Shown here: positions 24,787-37,976 of the stretch, in pieces
How the letters are laid out: the number at the start of each line of letters is the position of its first letter
Position numbering within the stretch: the first letter of the stretch is position 1
Assembly: GCA_031551865.1 (NCBI GenBank)
Contig: JAVBMY010000005.1
Span: 124,001 to 188,000, forward strand
Source of the DNA: Rikenella sp031551865
GTDB taxonomy: Bacteria; Bacteroidota; Bacteroidia; Bacteroidales; Rikenellaceae
Length of the DNA stretch: 64,000 nucleotides
Reading direction: 5' to 3'
Program-made: the position numbers and the translations under genes
The notes under the pieces: model-generated
What the model saw: only the letters and a program-made list of their open reading frames with translations
Databases searched by the model: none
Told to the model about the DNA's origin: nothing

Positions 24787-24901
24787 TAAATTTCGGAACG
24801 ATACTCATCGGCCTTGCATGCAAGGCCGTCAGCCTGCAACCATAGCGGATAAGCATATAATATTCGCAGCCCCCTGCTTTGCACCGCTCCGAAAAAATCA
24901 T

Positions 24902-24909
24902 TATGTTTG
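24902..24909 (+). promoter_or_regulatory. -7 box for the small winged-helix gene
   Basis: TATGTTTG, a full match, 30 bases before the chosen ATG. It rules out the in-frame codon at 24907. Confidence 0.6.
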
Positions 24910-24939
24910 TATGTTAACGAAAACCACATCCGATCAACT

Positions 24940-25110
24940 ATGGAAGACAAAGTATTGAAAGCCCTTTCGGAGGGCAAACCGCTCAAGGCCGCCGAAGTCG
25001 GCGAGGCCGTCGGGATCACCAAAGACGAAGCCGCCAAGATCATCAAAAAACTGGTCAAGGAAGGCAAAGTGCACTCCCCGGCCATGTGTAAATACGAAGC
25101 AGTGAAATAG
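24940..25110 (+). CDS. Small winged-helix DNA-binding-like protein (56 residues)
   Basis: The sequence MEDKVLKALSEGKPLKAAEV, GEAVGITKDEAAKIIKKLVK, EGKVHSPAMCKYEAVK folds on paper as one winged helix: helix 1, a GKPLKAAEVGEAVG helix-turn-helix with recognition helix KDEAAKIIKKLVK, then a short wing. There is no ligand or dimerization domain. Many Lys residues suit DNA or RNA binding. It has its own promoter and terminator. Target unknown. Confidence 0.75.
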   Translation: MEDKVLKALSEGKPLKAAEVGEAVGITKDEAAKIIKKLVKEGKVHSPAMCKYEAVK

Positions 25111-25130
25111 TATCCTGCACATGAAAAATT

Positions 25131-25162
25131 AAAAAAGCGCGCCTTCGGGAACGCTTTTTTTT
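25131..25162 (+). terminator. Terminator after the small winged-helix gene
   Basis: Stem AAAAAAGCG / CGCTTTTTT around GCCTTCGGGA, followed by further T. The next promoter begins 3 bases later. Confidence 0.8.
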
Positions 25163-25164
25163 CG

Positions 25165-25172
25165 TATCTTTG
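25165..25172 (+). promoter_or_regulatory. rfbD: -7 promoter box for rfbD
   Basis: TATCTTTG, a full match, 18 bases before the ATG at 25190. Confidence 0.75.
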
Positions 25173-25189
25173 AAGGTCTTAGATTTCCG

Positions 25190-26086
25190 ATGAAGAATCC
25201 CACCCGCACTATATTGGTCGCCGGGAGCAACGGGCAACTGGGTTCCGAGCTGAAAGCCCTTGCCCCCCGTTTTCCCGAATACAAATTCCTGTTCACCGAC
25301 CTGGCCGAACTCGACATCACCGATCCGGCCGCCGTCGCAAAAATGTGCGACGCCGAACAGCCCGGCTGGATCATCAATGCCGCCGCCTACACCGCCGTCG
25401 ACAAGGCAGAGACCGATCGCGAGAAAGCCGAACTGCTGAACGCCGGAGCCGTGGCCATCCTGGCCGGGGCCGCCGAGCGGGGAGGCGCCGGATTTGTCCA
25501 TATCTCGACCGACTACGTGTTCAGCGGAGAGCCGAAAGAGGCCCTGCTGACCGAAGAAGACCCCACCGAACCCCGGTCCGTCTACGGACAAACCAAGCTC
25601 CGCGGCGAACAGGCCGCCCTGGCCTATGCCGGTTCGATCGTCGTGCGGACGTCGTGGCTCTACAGCGCCCACGGCTCGAACTTCGTCAAGACCATGATGC
25701 GCCTCGGCAGCGAACGCTCCGAAATCGGCGTGGTGGCCGACCAGTGGGGCTCGCCCACCTGGGCCGCCGACCTGGCTGACGCCCTGATGCGGATGATCGC
25801 CAGGACCGGTGTCGACGAAGGCAACAGCCTGTGCGGGCTCTATCAATACTGCAACAACGGCGCCACCAACTGGTACGACTTCGCCAGCCAGGTCATGCTC
25901 CAATGCGGACTGGAATGCACGGTTGTCCCCATCGCCACCGCCGAATACCCCACCGCCGCCCCGCGTCCCGCCTACAGCGTGATGTCCACCGCCAAGATCC
26001 GAGACGCCTTCGGGCTCGAAATCCCCGAATGGGAGACCAGCCTCGAACGGTGCCTTGCACAGATAGCGCAGTCAAAAGACGTATAG
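25190..26086 (+). CDS. rfbD: dTDP-4-dehydrorhamnose reductase
   Basis: 298 residues. Last step of dTDP-L-rhamnose synthesis for surface polysaccharide. It is a short-chain dehydrogenase fold with the NADPH loop VAGSNGQLGSEL, NAAAYTAVDKAETDRE, STDYVFSGE and catalytic YGQTKLRGE (Tyr-x-x-x-Lys). The usual rfbA, rfbB and rfbC genes are not adjacent, so they must lie elsewhere. A class A-like palindrome follows. Confidence 0.95.
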   Translation: MKNPTRTILVAGSNGQLGSELKALAPRFPEYKFLFTDLAELDITDPAAVAKMCDAEQPGWIINAAAYTAVDKAETDREKAELLNAGAVAILAGAAERGGAGFVHISTDYVFSGEPKEALLTEEDPTEPRSVYGQTKLRGEQAALAYAGSIVVRTSWLYSAHGSNFVKTMMRLGSERSEIGVVADQWGSPTWAADLADALMRMIARTGVDEGNSLCGLYQYCNNGATNWYDFASQVMLQCGLECTVVPIATAEYPTAAPRPAYSVMSTAKIRDAFGLEIPEWETSLERCLAQIAQSKDV

Positions 26087-26092
26087 AAGTAA

Positions 26093-26193
26093 TGTCATCC
26101 TGAGGGGCAGCCGCAGGAACTGGCCGGAACAGTTGCCGGATTATCATTTGCGGGCCAATGCTCCCGGCTCCTCCGGCCACGTCCCGGAATGAC
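26093..26193. repeat. Dispersed palindrome, class A, decayed
   Basis: It starts TGTCATCCTGAGGGGCAGCC and ends CCCGGAATGACG. The arms are only partly complementary. It lies between rfbD and the transglutaminase gene. Confidence 0.6.
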
Positions 26194-26267
26194 GCGAAGG
26201 GAATTGCCGTTTACTAAAATGCACCCTGCAACAACGAAACTAAGAAAATAACATTACCTGAAATATT

Positions 26268-28991
26268 ATGAAAAAAAATCTCCGCACCTTCGGAACCATC
26301 GCCCTGGCGATCGTGGTAACGGCCGTAGCCACGATCTTCTCGTCGTGCACCAGCCGCCTGCTGCACGACAAACAGACCCGCAAAACCGTCGAAGCCGCCT
26401 TCAAGGCCCGCGCCGAATGGCTGCCCGAGATGCCCAAGGCCGACCAAACCGGCCGCCGGCTCAGTAAATGGGAACTCCAGGCCCTCGAATTCCTGTACGC
26501 CTACATGCCCGTAAGCGACGTGGCTGATTACGACGTGAGCCTTTTTGTCGCCAATGTGAGTACTTCGCTCACCGCCAGCCGCGAAATGCCCTGGGGCGAC
26601 AGCGTGCCCGAAGACCTCTTCCTGCATTTCGTGCTCCCGGTGCGCGTGAACAACGAGAACCTCGACCGTTCGCGCATCGATTTCTACAACGAGCTCAAAC
26701 CCCGCGTCGAGGGCCTCAGCATGGCCGACGCCATCCTCGAAGTGAACCACTGGTGTCACGAAAAAGTGGTCTACACCCCCTCGGACGGCCGCACCAGCGC
26801 CCCCGGCGCCACCGTACGCAGCGCCTATGGCCGTTGCGGCGAAGAGTCGACCTTCACTGTGGCCGCCCTGCGCTCGGTGGGTATTCCTGCCCGCCAGGTC
26901 TACACCCCGCGCTGGGCTCACACCGACAACAACCACGCCTGGGTCGAAGCCTGGGCCGACGGCCAATGGTACTACCTCGGCGCCTGCGAACCCGAACCCG
27001 TGCTCGACATGGGCTGGTTCGACGCGCCCGCCAAACGCTCGATGCTGATGCACACCAAAGTCTTCGGCGGCGGCTACCGCGGCCCCGAAGAGGTGATCGA
27101 TGCCAACCCCCTCTATACCGAAATCAACGTCACCTCGAACTACGCCCCCACGGCCAAAGTCGATGTGGCGGTAGTCAACGCTGACGGCACACCCGTGCCC
27201 AACGCCGACGTGGCCTTCGGGATCTACAACTACGCCGAGTTCTACCCCGCTGTGCGCAAAACCGCCGACGCCGAAGGCCGCACCTCGCTGAGCGCCGGGC
27301 TGGGCGACATGGTAATCTGGGCCAGCGACGGCAAGAATTACGGCTTCGAGAAAGTTTCGTTCGGCAAACAGGCCGAAGTGAACATCACCCTGCACTCGCC
27401 CGACGCTCCGGCATATCCTGTGCTCGACCTCGACATCGTGCCCCCCGCAGCCGCCCCCGCCGAACAGCGCGTGACTCCCGAGCAACGCAAAGCCAACGAC
27501 TTGCGTTTGGCACAGGAAGATTCGATCCGCAACGCCTACGTGGCGACCTTCATGGATCAGGCACAGGCCAACGCCCTGGCCGGGAAGATCGGCGCCGACA
27601 GTGCCCTCGTATGGAAATACATCGAAGGCAGCCGCGGTAACTGGGCGGAAATATCGGCCTTCCTCGAAGCTGCCGCTTCGATGGGCGGCGAGAACCTCGC
27701 CACCGCCCTCGACCTGCTCGATGTCGTCTCGCCCAAAGACCTGCGCGACACCCCCGCCGACGTGTTGCTCGACCACCTCAAAGGCGCGATGCCCTACCGC
27801 GATTGCCCGTACTTTAAAGAGTACATCCTCAACCCGCGCGTCGACACCGAACTGATCACCCCTTACCGTTCATTCTTCGCCCAGGGCAAGGCCGCTTCGG
27901 ATTGCAGCGCTGCGAGCGATCCCGCCGCCGGGGCCGCCGCAAAAATCACTCCGACCGACATCATCGCCGCCTGCGACGCCCTGCCGATGGTCGACAGCCT
28001 CAACCCGGCCCGCATCCCCATCTCACCGCTCGGTGTGGCCCGCCTCAAGATGGGCGACCAGGCTTCGCGCGTGCGTTACTTCATCGCCATGTCACGCAGC
28101 AACGGCATCCCTGCCCGCGTCGAGACCATCAGCCGCCGCCTGCAATATTTCGACAATGCTAAAGACGAGTGGGTAAATGTTCAATTCGCCGATCAGACCG
28201 CCGAGGTGATCCCCCCGAAAGGCACGCTCACGCTGAACTACAAACCCACGGACAAGAACGCCAACCCCGCCTACGAAACGCACTTCACGCTCTCGAAGAT
28301 CACGGGTGGCCGTCCGCGGGTGATCGCCCTGAACCGCTACGACGTGGACATGGGCGGCGGTAACAGCTTCAACGCGCTGTTCGCCAGGCCGCTCGAACTC
28401 GAAGCCGGCGACTATATGCTCATCACCGGCACCCGAATGGCCAGCGGTGCCGTGCTCTCGCAGGTAAGGTTCTTCACTGTGGCGGAAGGCCAAAATACCA
28501 CCGTCGGCATGACCATGCGCGAAGACGAACGCGACGTGCAGGTGATCGGCGAAATGAATCCCGAGGCCCTCTTCCTTCCGCAAGGCAAGACCGAACCCCA
28601 GTCGATCCTGGCCACCGTGGGCCGCGGCTACTTCGTGGTGATCCTCGCCGAGCCCAACAAAGAACCGACCAACCACGTGCTACGCGACATCGCCGCCCTG
28701 CAAGACCAGTTCGACCAGTGGGGCCGCGGCATCGTGGTGCTCTTCCAGTCCGAAGAGCAGATCGCCAAATTCAACGCCGCCGAGTTCGGCCCGCTGCCCT
28801 CGACCATTACCTACGGTGTTGACCAGGGTGGCGAGATCACCAAAGCCTTTGCCCGCGACCTGAAAGTGAGCCCGACCAACCTTCCCGTCGTAGTGATCGC
28901 CGACACCTTCGGTCGCGTGGTCTTCGTGTCGCAGGGCTACACCATCGGCATGGGCGAGCAGCTCATGCAGGTGATCAAAGCCATCAAGTAA
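26268..28991 (+). CDS. Large lipoprotein with transglutaminase-like and thioredoxin-like domains
   Basis: 907 residues. The signal sequence ends near IFSSC27, a plausible but imperfect lipobox. A transglutaminase core (about 150-260) has Cys190 in AYGRCGEESTF and His223 in NNHAWVEAW. The third catalytic position is not a clear Asp (LGACEPEP). A beta-sandwich (about 285-385) follows. A second, weaker transglutaminase-like stretch (about 590-650: RYFIAMSRSNGIPARVET and WVNVQF) lacks the Cys. The C-terminus (about 785-907) resembles a thioredoxin or AhpC fold (YFVVILAEPNKEP, LPVVVIADTFGRVVF) without a CxxC. It probably acts on peptides or cell-surface protein as a protease-like enzyme. The role is unknown. 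Confidence 0.8.
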   Translation: MKKNLRTFGTIALAIVVTAVATIFSSCTSRLLHDKQTRKTVEAAFKARAEWLPEMPKADQTGRRLSKWELQALEFLYAYMPVSDVADYDVSLFVANVSTSLTASREMPWGDSVPEDLFLHFVLPVRVNNENLDRSRIDFYNELKPRVEGLSMADAILEVNHWCHEKVVYTPSDGRTSAPGATVRSAYGRCGEESTFTVAALRSVGIPARQVYTPRWAHTDNNHAWVEAWADGQWYYLGACEPEPVLDMGWFDAPAKRSMLMHTKVFGGGYRGPEEVIDANPLYTEINVTSNYAPTAKVDVAVVNADGTPVPNADVAFGIYNYAEFYPAVRKTADAEGRTSLSAGLGDMVIWASDGKNYGFEKVSFGKQAEVNITLHSPDAPAYPVLDLDIVPPAAAPAEQRVTPEQRKANDLRLAQEDSIRNAYVATFMDQAQANALAGKIGADSALVWKYIEGSRGNWAEISAFLEAAASMGGENLATALDLLDVVSPKDLRDTPADVLLDHLKGAMPYRDCPYFKEYILNPRVDTELITPYRSFFAQGKAASDCSAASDPAAGAAAKITPTDIIAACDALPMVDSLNPARIPISPLGVARLKMGDQASRVRYFIAMSRSNGIPARVETISRRLQYFDNAKDEWVNVQFADQTAEVIPPKGTLTLNYKPTDKNANPAYETHFTLSKITGGRPRVIALNRYDVDMGGGNSFNALFARPLELEAGDYMLITGTRMASGAVLSQVRFFTVAEGQNTTVGMTMREDERDVQVIGEMNPEALFLPQGKTEPQSILATVGRGYFVVILAEPNKEPTNHVLRDIAALQDQFDQWGRGIVVLFQSEEQIAKFNAAEFGPLPSTITYGVDQGGEITKAFARDLKVSPTNLPVVVIADTFGRVVFVSQGYTIGMGEQLMQVIKAIK

Positions 28992-29020
28992 CCGGCTCCC
29001 CCATACCGCTTGTCAGAGGG

Positions 29021-29052
29021 CGGGCCGCCCTGCCACACCACAGGGCGGCCCG
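29021..29052 (+). terminator. Terminator after the transglutaminase-like gene
   Basis: 12-bp perfect stem CGGGCCGCCCTG / CAGGGCGGCCCG with an 8-base loop. There is no long T run. Confidence 0.6.
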
Positions 29053-29155
29053 TTCCGGACAGAGGGATACAATATCCGCATTCCGACAACTGAAGAAACG
29101 GACGACGCCAAGCACACCAAACGGCCTTTTTCATCACTTTAACTCCATCCGACTA

Positions 29156-30199
29156 ATGGCACTTTATTTCCCCCGACACTACCGCCCCCAACTCACCCCC
29201 GAAACCCTGGAACAAGCGATAAAAGAGGTAAAAGATAATTTTCAGCAGGCACTCGCGCGCGAACTCTGCCTGCGCCGCGTCACGGCCCCTCTGTTCGTGA
29301 TGGCGGGCGAAGGCGTGAACGACGAACTGAGCGGCGTCGAACGCCCCGTCAGTTTCCCTGTGCTCGACATGGACGACCGCCGGGCCGAAGTCGTACAGTC
29401 ACTCGCCAAGTGGAAACGCATCAAACTCGGCGCTTACCGGATCGCTCCCGGCTACGGCCTCTATACCGACATGAACGCCATCCGGCCCGACGAGCGGCTC
29501 GACAACATCCACTCGCTCTACGTCGACCAATGGGACTGGGAACGCGCCATCACCCCCGCCGACCGCAATGTGCGGTTCCTGCGCGGGATCGTCGAGAAAA
29601 TATACGCTGCCCTGCGCGACGTCGAGGCCGCCGTCTACCGCGACCACCCGCACATCACCCCCTGCCTTCCGGAGCAGATTACCTTCATCCACGCCCAGGA
29701 GCTGGCCGAACGCTACCCCGGGCTCGGGCCCAAGCAACGCGAGGATGCGGTGGCCAAGGAGCACGGCGCCGTGTTCATTATCGGCATCGGGGCCGAACTG
29801 CGCGACGGATCGGGTAAGCCCCACGACAACCGCGCCCCCGACTACGACGACTGGATCACCACCGACCCCGAAATCGGACAGCCCGGCCTGAACGGCGACA
29901 TCATCCTCTGGAACCCCATACTCGAAAGCGCTTACGAGATCTCGTCGATGGGGATCCGCGTCGATCCGGAATCATTGAAACGCCAACTCGAAATCGCCGG
30001 TACGCCCGAAAAAGCATCGCTCAAATACCACCGGATGCTGCTCGGCGGGGAGCTTCCGCTTTCGATCGGCGGCGGGATCGGCCAATCGCGCCTGTGCATG
30101 TTCTTCCTGCGCTGCGCCCACATCGGCGAAGTACAGTCGAGCATCTGGCCCGAGGCCATGCGCGAGGAGTGCCTGCAGCATAACATCGAGTTAAAGTAG
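29156..30199 (+). CDS. asnA: Aspartate--ammonia ligase
   Basis: 347 residues. It makes asparagine from aspartate and free ammonia with ATP, resembling class II tRNA synthetases. Motifs are LRRVTAPLFVMAGEGVNDEL, FPVLDMDDRRAEVVQSLAKW, GYGLYTDMNAIRPDE, SLYVDQWDWE and the late SIGGGIGQSRLCMFFLRCAH. It is full length. glnN starts 44 bases later, so the two ammonia-using enzymes look like one operon. Confidence 0.97.
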   Translation: MALYFPRHYRPQLTPETLEQAIKEVKDNFQQALARELCLRRVTAPLFVMAGEGVNDELSGVERPVSFPVLDMDDRRAEVVQSLAKWKRIKLGAYRIAPGYGLYTDMNAIRPDERLDNIHSLYVDQWDWERAITPADRNVRFLRGIVEKIYAALRDVEAAVYRDHPHITPCLPEQITFIHAQELAERYPGLGPKQREDAVAKEHGAVFIIGIGAELRDGSGKPHDNRAPDYDDWITTDPEIGQPGLNGDIILWNPILESAYEISSMGIRVDPESLKRQLEIAGTPEKASLKYHRMLLGGELPLSIGGGIGQSRLCMFFLRCAHIGEVQSSIWPEAMREECLQHNIELK

Positions 30200-30243
30200 A
30201 GAAGACCCAGCAGTAAACAGATAAACAGAAGAAGCAAAGAAGT

Positions 30244-32436
<2,193 letters not shown>

Positions 32437-32458
32437 GTACGTCCGCCGCTCTAGTGGT

Positions 32459-32504
32459 TTTAGCCCTTGAACCATGTGATTTCTTACACGGTTCAAGGGC
32501 TAAA
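32459..32504 (+). terminator. Hairpin terminator after glnN
   Basis: 15-bp perfect stem TTTAGCCCTTGAACC / GGTTCAAGGGCTAAA with a 16-base loop that itself can pair GTG/CAC. Confidence 0.65.
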
Positions 32505-32581
32505 CTATATTCAAAAATGAACGTACCTGAATGTAGCGAACTTGAATACAGAATCCCCGCGGCCCTGACCGAAAATTTCAT

Positions 32582-32589
32582 TAGCTTTG
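32582..32589 (+). promoter_or_regulatory. glnS: -7 promoter box for glnS
   Basis: TAGCTTTG, a full match, 24 bases before the ATG. Confidence 0.65.
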
Positions 32590-32612
32590 CGGTTTAAAAC
32601 CGCAACACCCCC

Positions 32613-34298
<1,686 letters not shown>

Positions 34299-34358
34299 AC
34301 TGAATGGCCGACACCCCTACCACCTCGTCATCACGAGAGGGACGAAGCAATTCTCTCC

Positions 34359-34447
34359 ATCATTGCGAGGAGCCACAGGCGACGTGACCATCTTCCCAGC
34401 CACGAAAACAGGGAGATTGCTTCGGATCTACACTCCTCGCAATGACG
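34359..34447. repeat. Dispersed palindrome, class B
   Basis: It starts ATCATTGCGAGGAG and ends CTCCTCGCAATGACG. A partial copy of the same left arm (CGTCATCACGAGAGGGACGA) lies just before it at 34326. Confidence 0.75.
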
Positions 34448-34454
34448 AGCAGCA

Positions 34455-34538
34455 TGTCATCCCGAGCGCAGCCGAGAGGCCTCATCAAGTACATTTGAGC
34501 AAATTTTTGAAAAACCCTTGGCTACACTCGGGATGACA
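34455..34538. repeat. Dispersed palindrome, class A
   Basis: It starts TGTCATCCCGAGCGCAGCCG and ends CTACACTCGGGATGACA, with several mismatches in the inner stem. Confidence 0.75.
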
Positions 34539-34581
34539 TAGAAACACCCATTCATAAAACACCCCCACACTACCCCACATA

Positions 34582-34590
34582 CCCCCCCCC
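34582..34590 (+). repeat. C9 tract before the dsbD-type start codon
   Basis: Nine consecutive C in the leader, ending 4 bases before the ATG at 34595. Confidence 0.7.
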
Positions 34591-34594
34591 ATCG

Positions 34595-36757
34595 ATGAAA
34601 AAACTATTGTTCTCCCTCGCCGGATTGTTTGCCTTCTCGACTGCCGTCGCCCAACCGCAGAACCCCGTCCGCTGGACGGCCAAAGCCGGCGAAAACCAAA
34701 TCGAAATCACCGCCACGATCGCCGCCCCCTGGCACATCTACGACATGGGCCCCTACAAGGGCGGTCCGATGGCCACGAGTTTCACCTTCGAACTTCCCGA
34801 CGGCGTGGTGCTCGACGGCAAGACCGTGCAGGTCACCGCCCCGCACAAGGCGTTCGAACCGGCGTTCAACATGGACGTGGGCACCTTCGCGGGCAGCGCC
34901 AAATTCATCCAGAAATTCCGCTCCTCGACCGATAAGGCTCCCGCCAACCCCGTGACCATAAAGGGGGGCGTAGAGTGGCAGGCCTGCGACGACGAAAGCT
35001 GCCTCCCGCCGATGGACCAGGATTTCTCATCAGCGGTCACCATCACCGCCGTAACGGCCGCCACAACGAGCACAGCCACCGTACAGACAAAACCTGCAAC
35101 GAGTGAACCCACCACCACTGCCGCCGCAACCGTAGCCACCTCCACCCCGGAAGCACCAGAGACGCCTGCCATCACCGCCACGGACACCGTCGGCGACGCT
35201 GCCGCCGCTCCGACCGGAGAGATCGCCGCCTCCGCCGAACTGGGCGACCTCGAAGCCAACAAAAACAAGAGCTTCTGGGCTGTGATCGTCGAGGCCATCC
35301 TGTGGGGTTTCGCCGCCCTGCTTACCCCCTGCGTGTTCCCCATGGTGCCTATGACCGTGTCGTTCTTCATGAAAGGCAGCGGGAACAAATCCAAAGGCCG
35401 CGCCATGGCCTCGTTCTACGGCCTGTCGATCGTAGCGCTCTATACCCTGCCGATCGCCATCATCATCCTGGTCACCTACTTCGTGGGCGGACAGGCCATC
35501 ACCGCCGACATCTTCAACTGGCTGGCCACCCACTGGATCCCGAACGTGATCTTCTTCCTGGTGTTCATGCTCTTCGCCATGTCGTTTTTCGGCGCTTTCG
35601 AGATCACCATGCCCAGCAAACTGGTGAACAAATCCGACGCCAAGGCCGATAAAGGCGGATTCCTCGGCGTGTTCTTCATGGCCCTGACGCTCGTGCTGGT
35701 GTCGTTCTCGTGTACCGGCCCGATCGTGGGTACCATCCTCGTGAAATCGACCCAGGGCGAGATATGGGAACCCATCTTCACGATGCTCGCCTTCTCGGCC
35801 GCTTTCGCACTGCCCTTCACCATCTTCGCCTTCTTCCCGTCGATGCTCCAGAACCTGCCCAAGAGCGGCGGCTGGCTCAACTCGGTAAAAGTGGTGCTCG
35901 GTTTCATCGAACTGGCTCTCGGGCTGAAATTCCTGAGCGTCGCCGACCAGACCTACCACTGGGGAATCCTCGACCGCGAGACCTACCTTGCCTTGTGGAT
36001 CGTGATCTTCGCGCTGCTCGGGGTCTACCTGCTCGGCAAAATCCGCTTCAAACACGACTCGCCCACGCAGCACGTCGGCGTGACACGCCTTTTCCTGTCG
36101 ATCGTCACCTTCGCATTCGTGGTCTACCTGGTGCCCGGCATGTTCGGCGCACCGCTCAAGGCCCTAAGCGGCTACCTGCCCCCCATGTCGACACTCGACT
36201 TCAACCTATCGGAACGCAGCACCGGAGCGGCCGGAGAAGTCTCGGCCGGCAGCTATCTCGACCGTTCTAAGATCGAAGGCGGCGCCGTCAGATACAGCGA
36301 CTTCCTGCACCTGCCGCACGGCATCGAAGGCTTCTTCGACTACAAGCAGGGCACCGACTACGCCCGCGCTGTGGGCAAGCCCGTATTCCTCGACTTCACC
36401 GGCCACGGCTGCGTGAACTGCCGCGAAATGGAGGCCAACGTGTGGAGCGATCCGCAAGTACTCGCCATCCTCAAGCGCGACTACGTGGTGATCGCCCTCT
36501 ACGTCGACGACAAGAAACAACTGCCCGAAAGCGAATGGGTCACCACGCCCGAAGGCAAAGTGCAGAAGACCATCGGCAAAATCAACGCCACGTTCCAGAT
36601 CGGGAAGTTCAACGTCAACGCCCAGCCCTACTACGTGTTGCTCGACAACAACGACCAACTGCTCGTCGCCCCGCGCTCGTACAACCTCGACGTGAACGGC
36701 TTCATCGAATTCCTCGAAAACGGGGTGAAAGCCTACACCGACAGCAAGCAACAATAA
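34595..36757 (+). CDS. DsbD-family thiol:disulfide interchange protein
   Basis: 720 residues. After a signal peptide (about 1-19) comes the periplasmic alpha domain (to about 150) with the Cys pair WQACDDESCLPP. A Thr/Ala-rich linker is next. The eight-helix core (about 222-525) carries the membrane cysteines in LTPCVFPMVPMTVSFF and SFSCTGPIVGTIL. The C-terminal thioredoxin domain (about 580-720) has FTGHGCVNCREME (CxxC near 606). Electrons pass from cytoplasmic thioredoxin across the membrane to periplasmic proteins. All three redox pairs are present. The linker (about 150-220) is longer than in E. coli. Confidence 0.95.
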   Translation: MKKLLFSLAGLFAFSTAVAQPQNPVRWTAKAGENQIEITATIAAPWHIYDMGPYKGGPMATSFTFELPDGVVLDGKTVQVTAPHKAFEPAFNMDVGTFAGSAKFIQKFRSSTDKAPANPVTIKGGVEWQACDDESCLPPMDQDFSSAVTITAVTAATTSTATVQTKPATSEPTTTAAATVATSTPEAPETPAITATDTVGDAAAAPTGEIAASAELGDLEANKNKSFWAVIVEAILWGFAALLTPCVFPMVPMTVSFFMKGSGNKSKGRAMASFYGLSIVALYTLPIAIIILVTYFVGGQAITADIFNWLATHWIPNVIFFLVFMLFAMSFFGAFEITMPSKLVNKSDAKADKGGFLGVFFMALTLVLVSFSCTGPIVGTILVKSTQGEIWEPIFTMLAFSAAFALPFTIFAFFPSMLQNLPKSGGWLNSVKVVLGFIELALGLKFLSVADQTYHWGILDRETYLALWIVIFALLGVYLLGKIRFKHDSPTQHVGVTRLFLSIVTFAFVVYLVPGMFGAPLKALSGYLPPMSTLDFNLSERSTGAAGEVSAGSYLDRSKIEGGAVRYSDFLHLPHGIEGFFDYKQGTDYARAVGKPVFLDFTGHGCVNCREMEANVWSDPQVLAILKRDYVVIALYVDDKKQLPESEWVTTPEGKVQKTIGKINATFQIGKFNVNAQPYYVLLDNNDQLLVAPRSYNLDVNGFIEFLENGVKAYTDSKQQ

Positions 36758-36814
36758 CACCGAATCACCGCCCCCCGCCAGACCCGACCAAACCCGCCGG
36801 ACTCTCCAAAACCA

Positions 36815-37819
36815 ATGGATTTCAGAAATATCGAACGGCTGATCGGACACACACCCCTGCTCAGGATAACCTACCGTTACCAAGGCCGGGAAGCGGCGGT
36901 CTACGCCAAAGCCGAACACTACAACTACACCGGCAGCACCAAAGACCGGATGGCGCTCAGCATCCTGTGTTCGGCCCATGAACGGGACGAACTCCGGCCC
37001 GGCGACCGCATCGTCGAGACCACCAGCGGCAACAGCGGCATCGCCTTGGCCGCCCTCGGCAGCCTGACAGGGCATCCGGTGACCATCTTCATGCCCGACT
37101 GGATGAGCCGCGAGCGTATCTTGATCATGGAGAGCTTCGGCGCCCAGGTCGAGCTTGTGAGTGCAGCAGAGGGAGGATTCCTGGGCAGCATAGCGCGGTG
37201 CCGCGAAATGGCCGCCGCAAATGAATGCGTATTTCTGGGTCGCCAGTTCGAGAACGAGGACAACACCCGGGCCCACTACCTCGGCACAGGGCCCGAGATC
37301 TGGACTCAACTCGCCGCCGCCGGCCTGCGCCCCGACATCTTCGTGGCCGGAGTCGGCACCGGAGGAACGGTCATGGGCGTCGGGACTTTCCTGAAGGAAC
37401 GGAACCCGTCGGTCACGGTACACCCGCTCGAACCGGCCAACTCCCCTACCCTGACCACAGGCTACAAAGTCGGCAAACACCGCATACAGGGCATCTCCGA
37501 TGAGTTCATTCCCGAGATCGTAAAACTCGGACAGCTCGACAGCATTGTGCAGGTTGACGACGGCGACTCCATCAACATGGCCCGCAAGCTGGCCCGCGAG
37601 CTGGGCTTAGGCGTCGGCATCTCGTCGGGGGCCAACTTCCTGGGGGCCGTCAAACTGCAGCACAAGGGCGACCCACACCGGGTGACCGTCACCGTATTCG
37701 TCGACGATAACAAAAAATACCTCTCGACCGATTACGCCACCGCACAGCCAGTGGCCGAAGGGCATCTGGCGCCCGACATCGAGTTGCTGGACGTAAGCTG
37801 CATCCCCTGCACTTATTAA
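36815..37819 (+). CDS. Cysteine synthase family PLP enzyme
   Basis: 334 residues. O-acetylserine sulfhydrylase type (CysK/CysM). The PLP lysine is in NYTGSTKDRMALS, the substrate loop is ETTSGNSGIALAA, and the phosphate loop is GVGTGGTVMGVG. The lysine motif reads TGSTKDR where CysK has GGSIKDR, so substrate preference could differ. The C-terminus continues about 20 residues past the fold and ends in DVSCIPCTY, a Cys-x-x-Cys pair. It lies 57 bases after the dsbD-type gene in the same direction. Sulfur supply beside disulfide reduction may or may not be meaningful. Confidence 0.88.
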   Translation: MDFRNIERLIGHTPLLRITYRYQGREAAVYAKAEHYNYTGSTKDRMALSILCSAHERDELRPGDRIVETTSGNSGIALAALGSLTGHPVTIFMPDWMSRERILIMESFGAQVELVSAAEGGFLGSIARCREMAAANECVFLGRQFENEDNTRAHYLGTGPEIWTQLAAAGLRPDIFVAGVGTGGTVMGVGTFLKERNPSVTVHPLEPANSPTLTTGYKVGKHRIQGISDEFIPEIVKLGQLDSIVQVDDGDSINMARKLARELGLGVGISSGANFLGAVKLQHKGDPHRVTVTVFVDDNKKYLSTDYATAQPVAEGHLAPDIELLDVSCIPCTY

Positions 37820-37976
37820 TTTGTACCGGGAACTCCGTATCTTTATACCGGACACCCGGGTCGGACAAGGCGGAGCTTTGCCCCTACAGCCCCCTGTCCG
37901 GGAATATTCCCCCCAACCCAACCGTATCTTGCCGCGCTCTTACCGCAAAAGATGCCCTGCTAAACATGTTCAACCT

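Larger units (their letters stand above)
34299..34594. other. Intergenic region glnS to dsbD-type gene
   Basis: 296 bases, almost filled by a class B palindrome (34359-34447, with an extra half copy at 34326-34357) and a class A palindrome (34455-34538), followed by the poly-C leader of the next gene. Confidence 0.7.
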
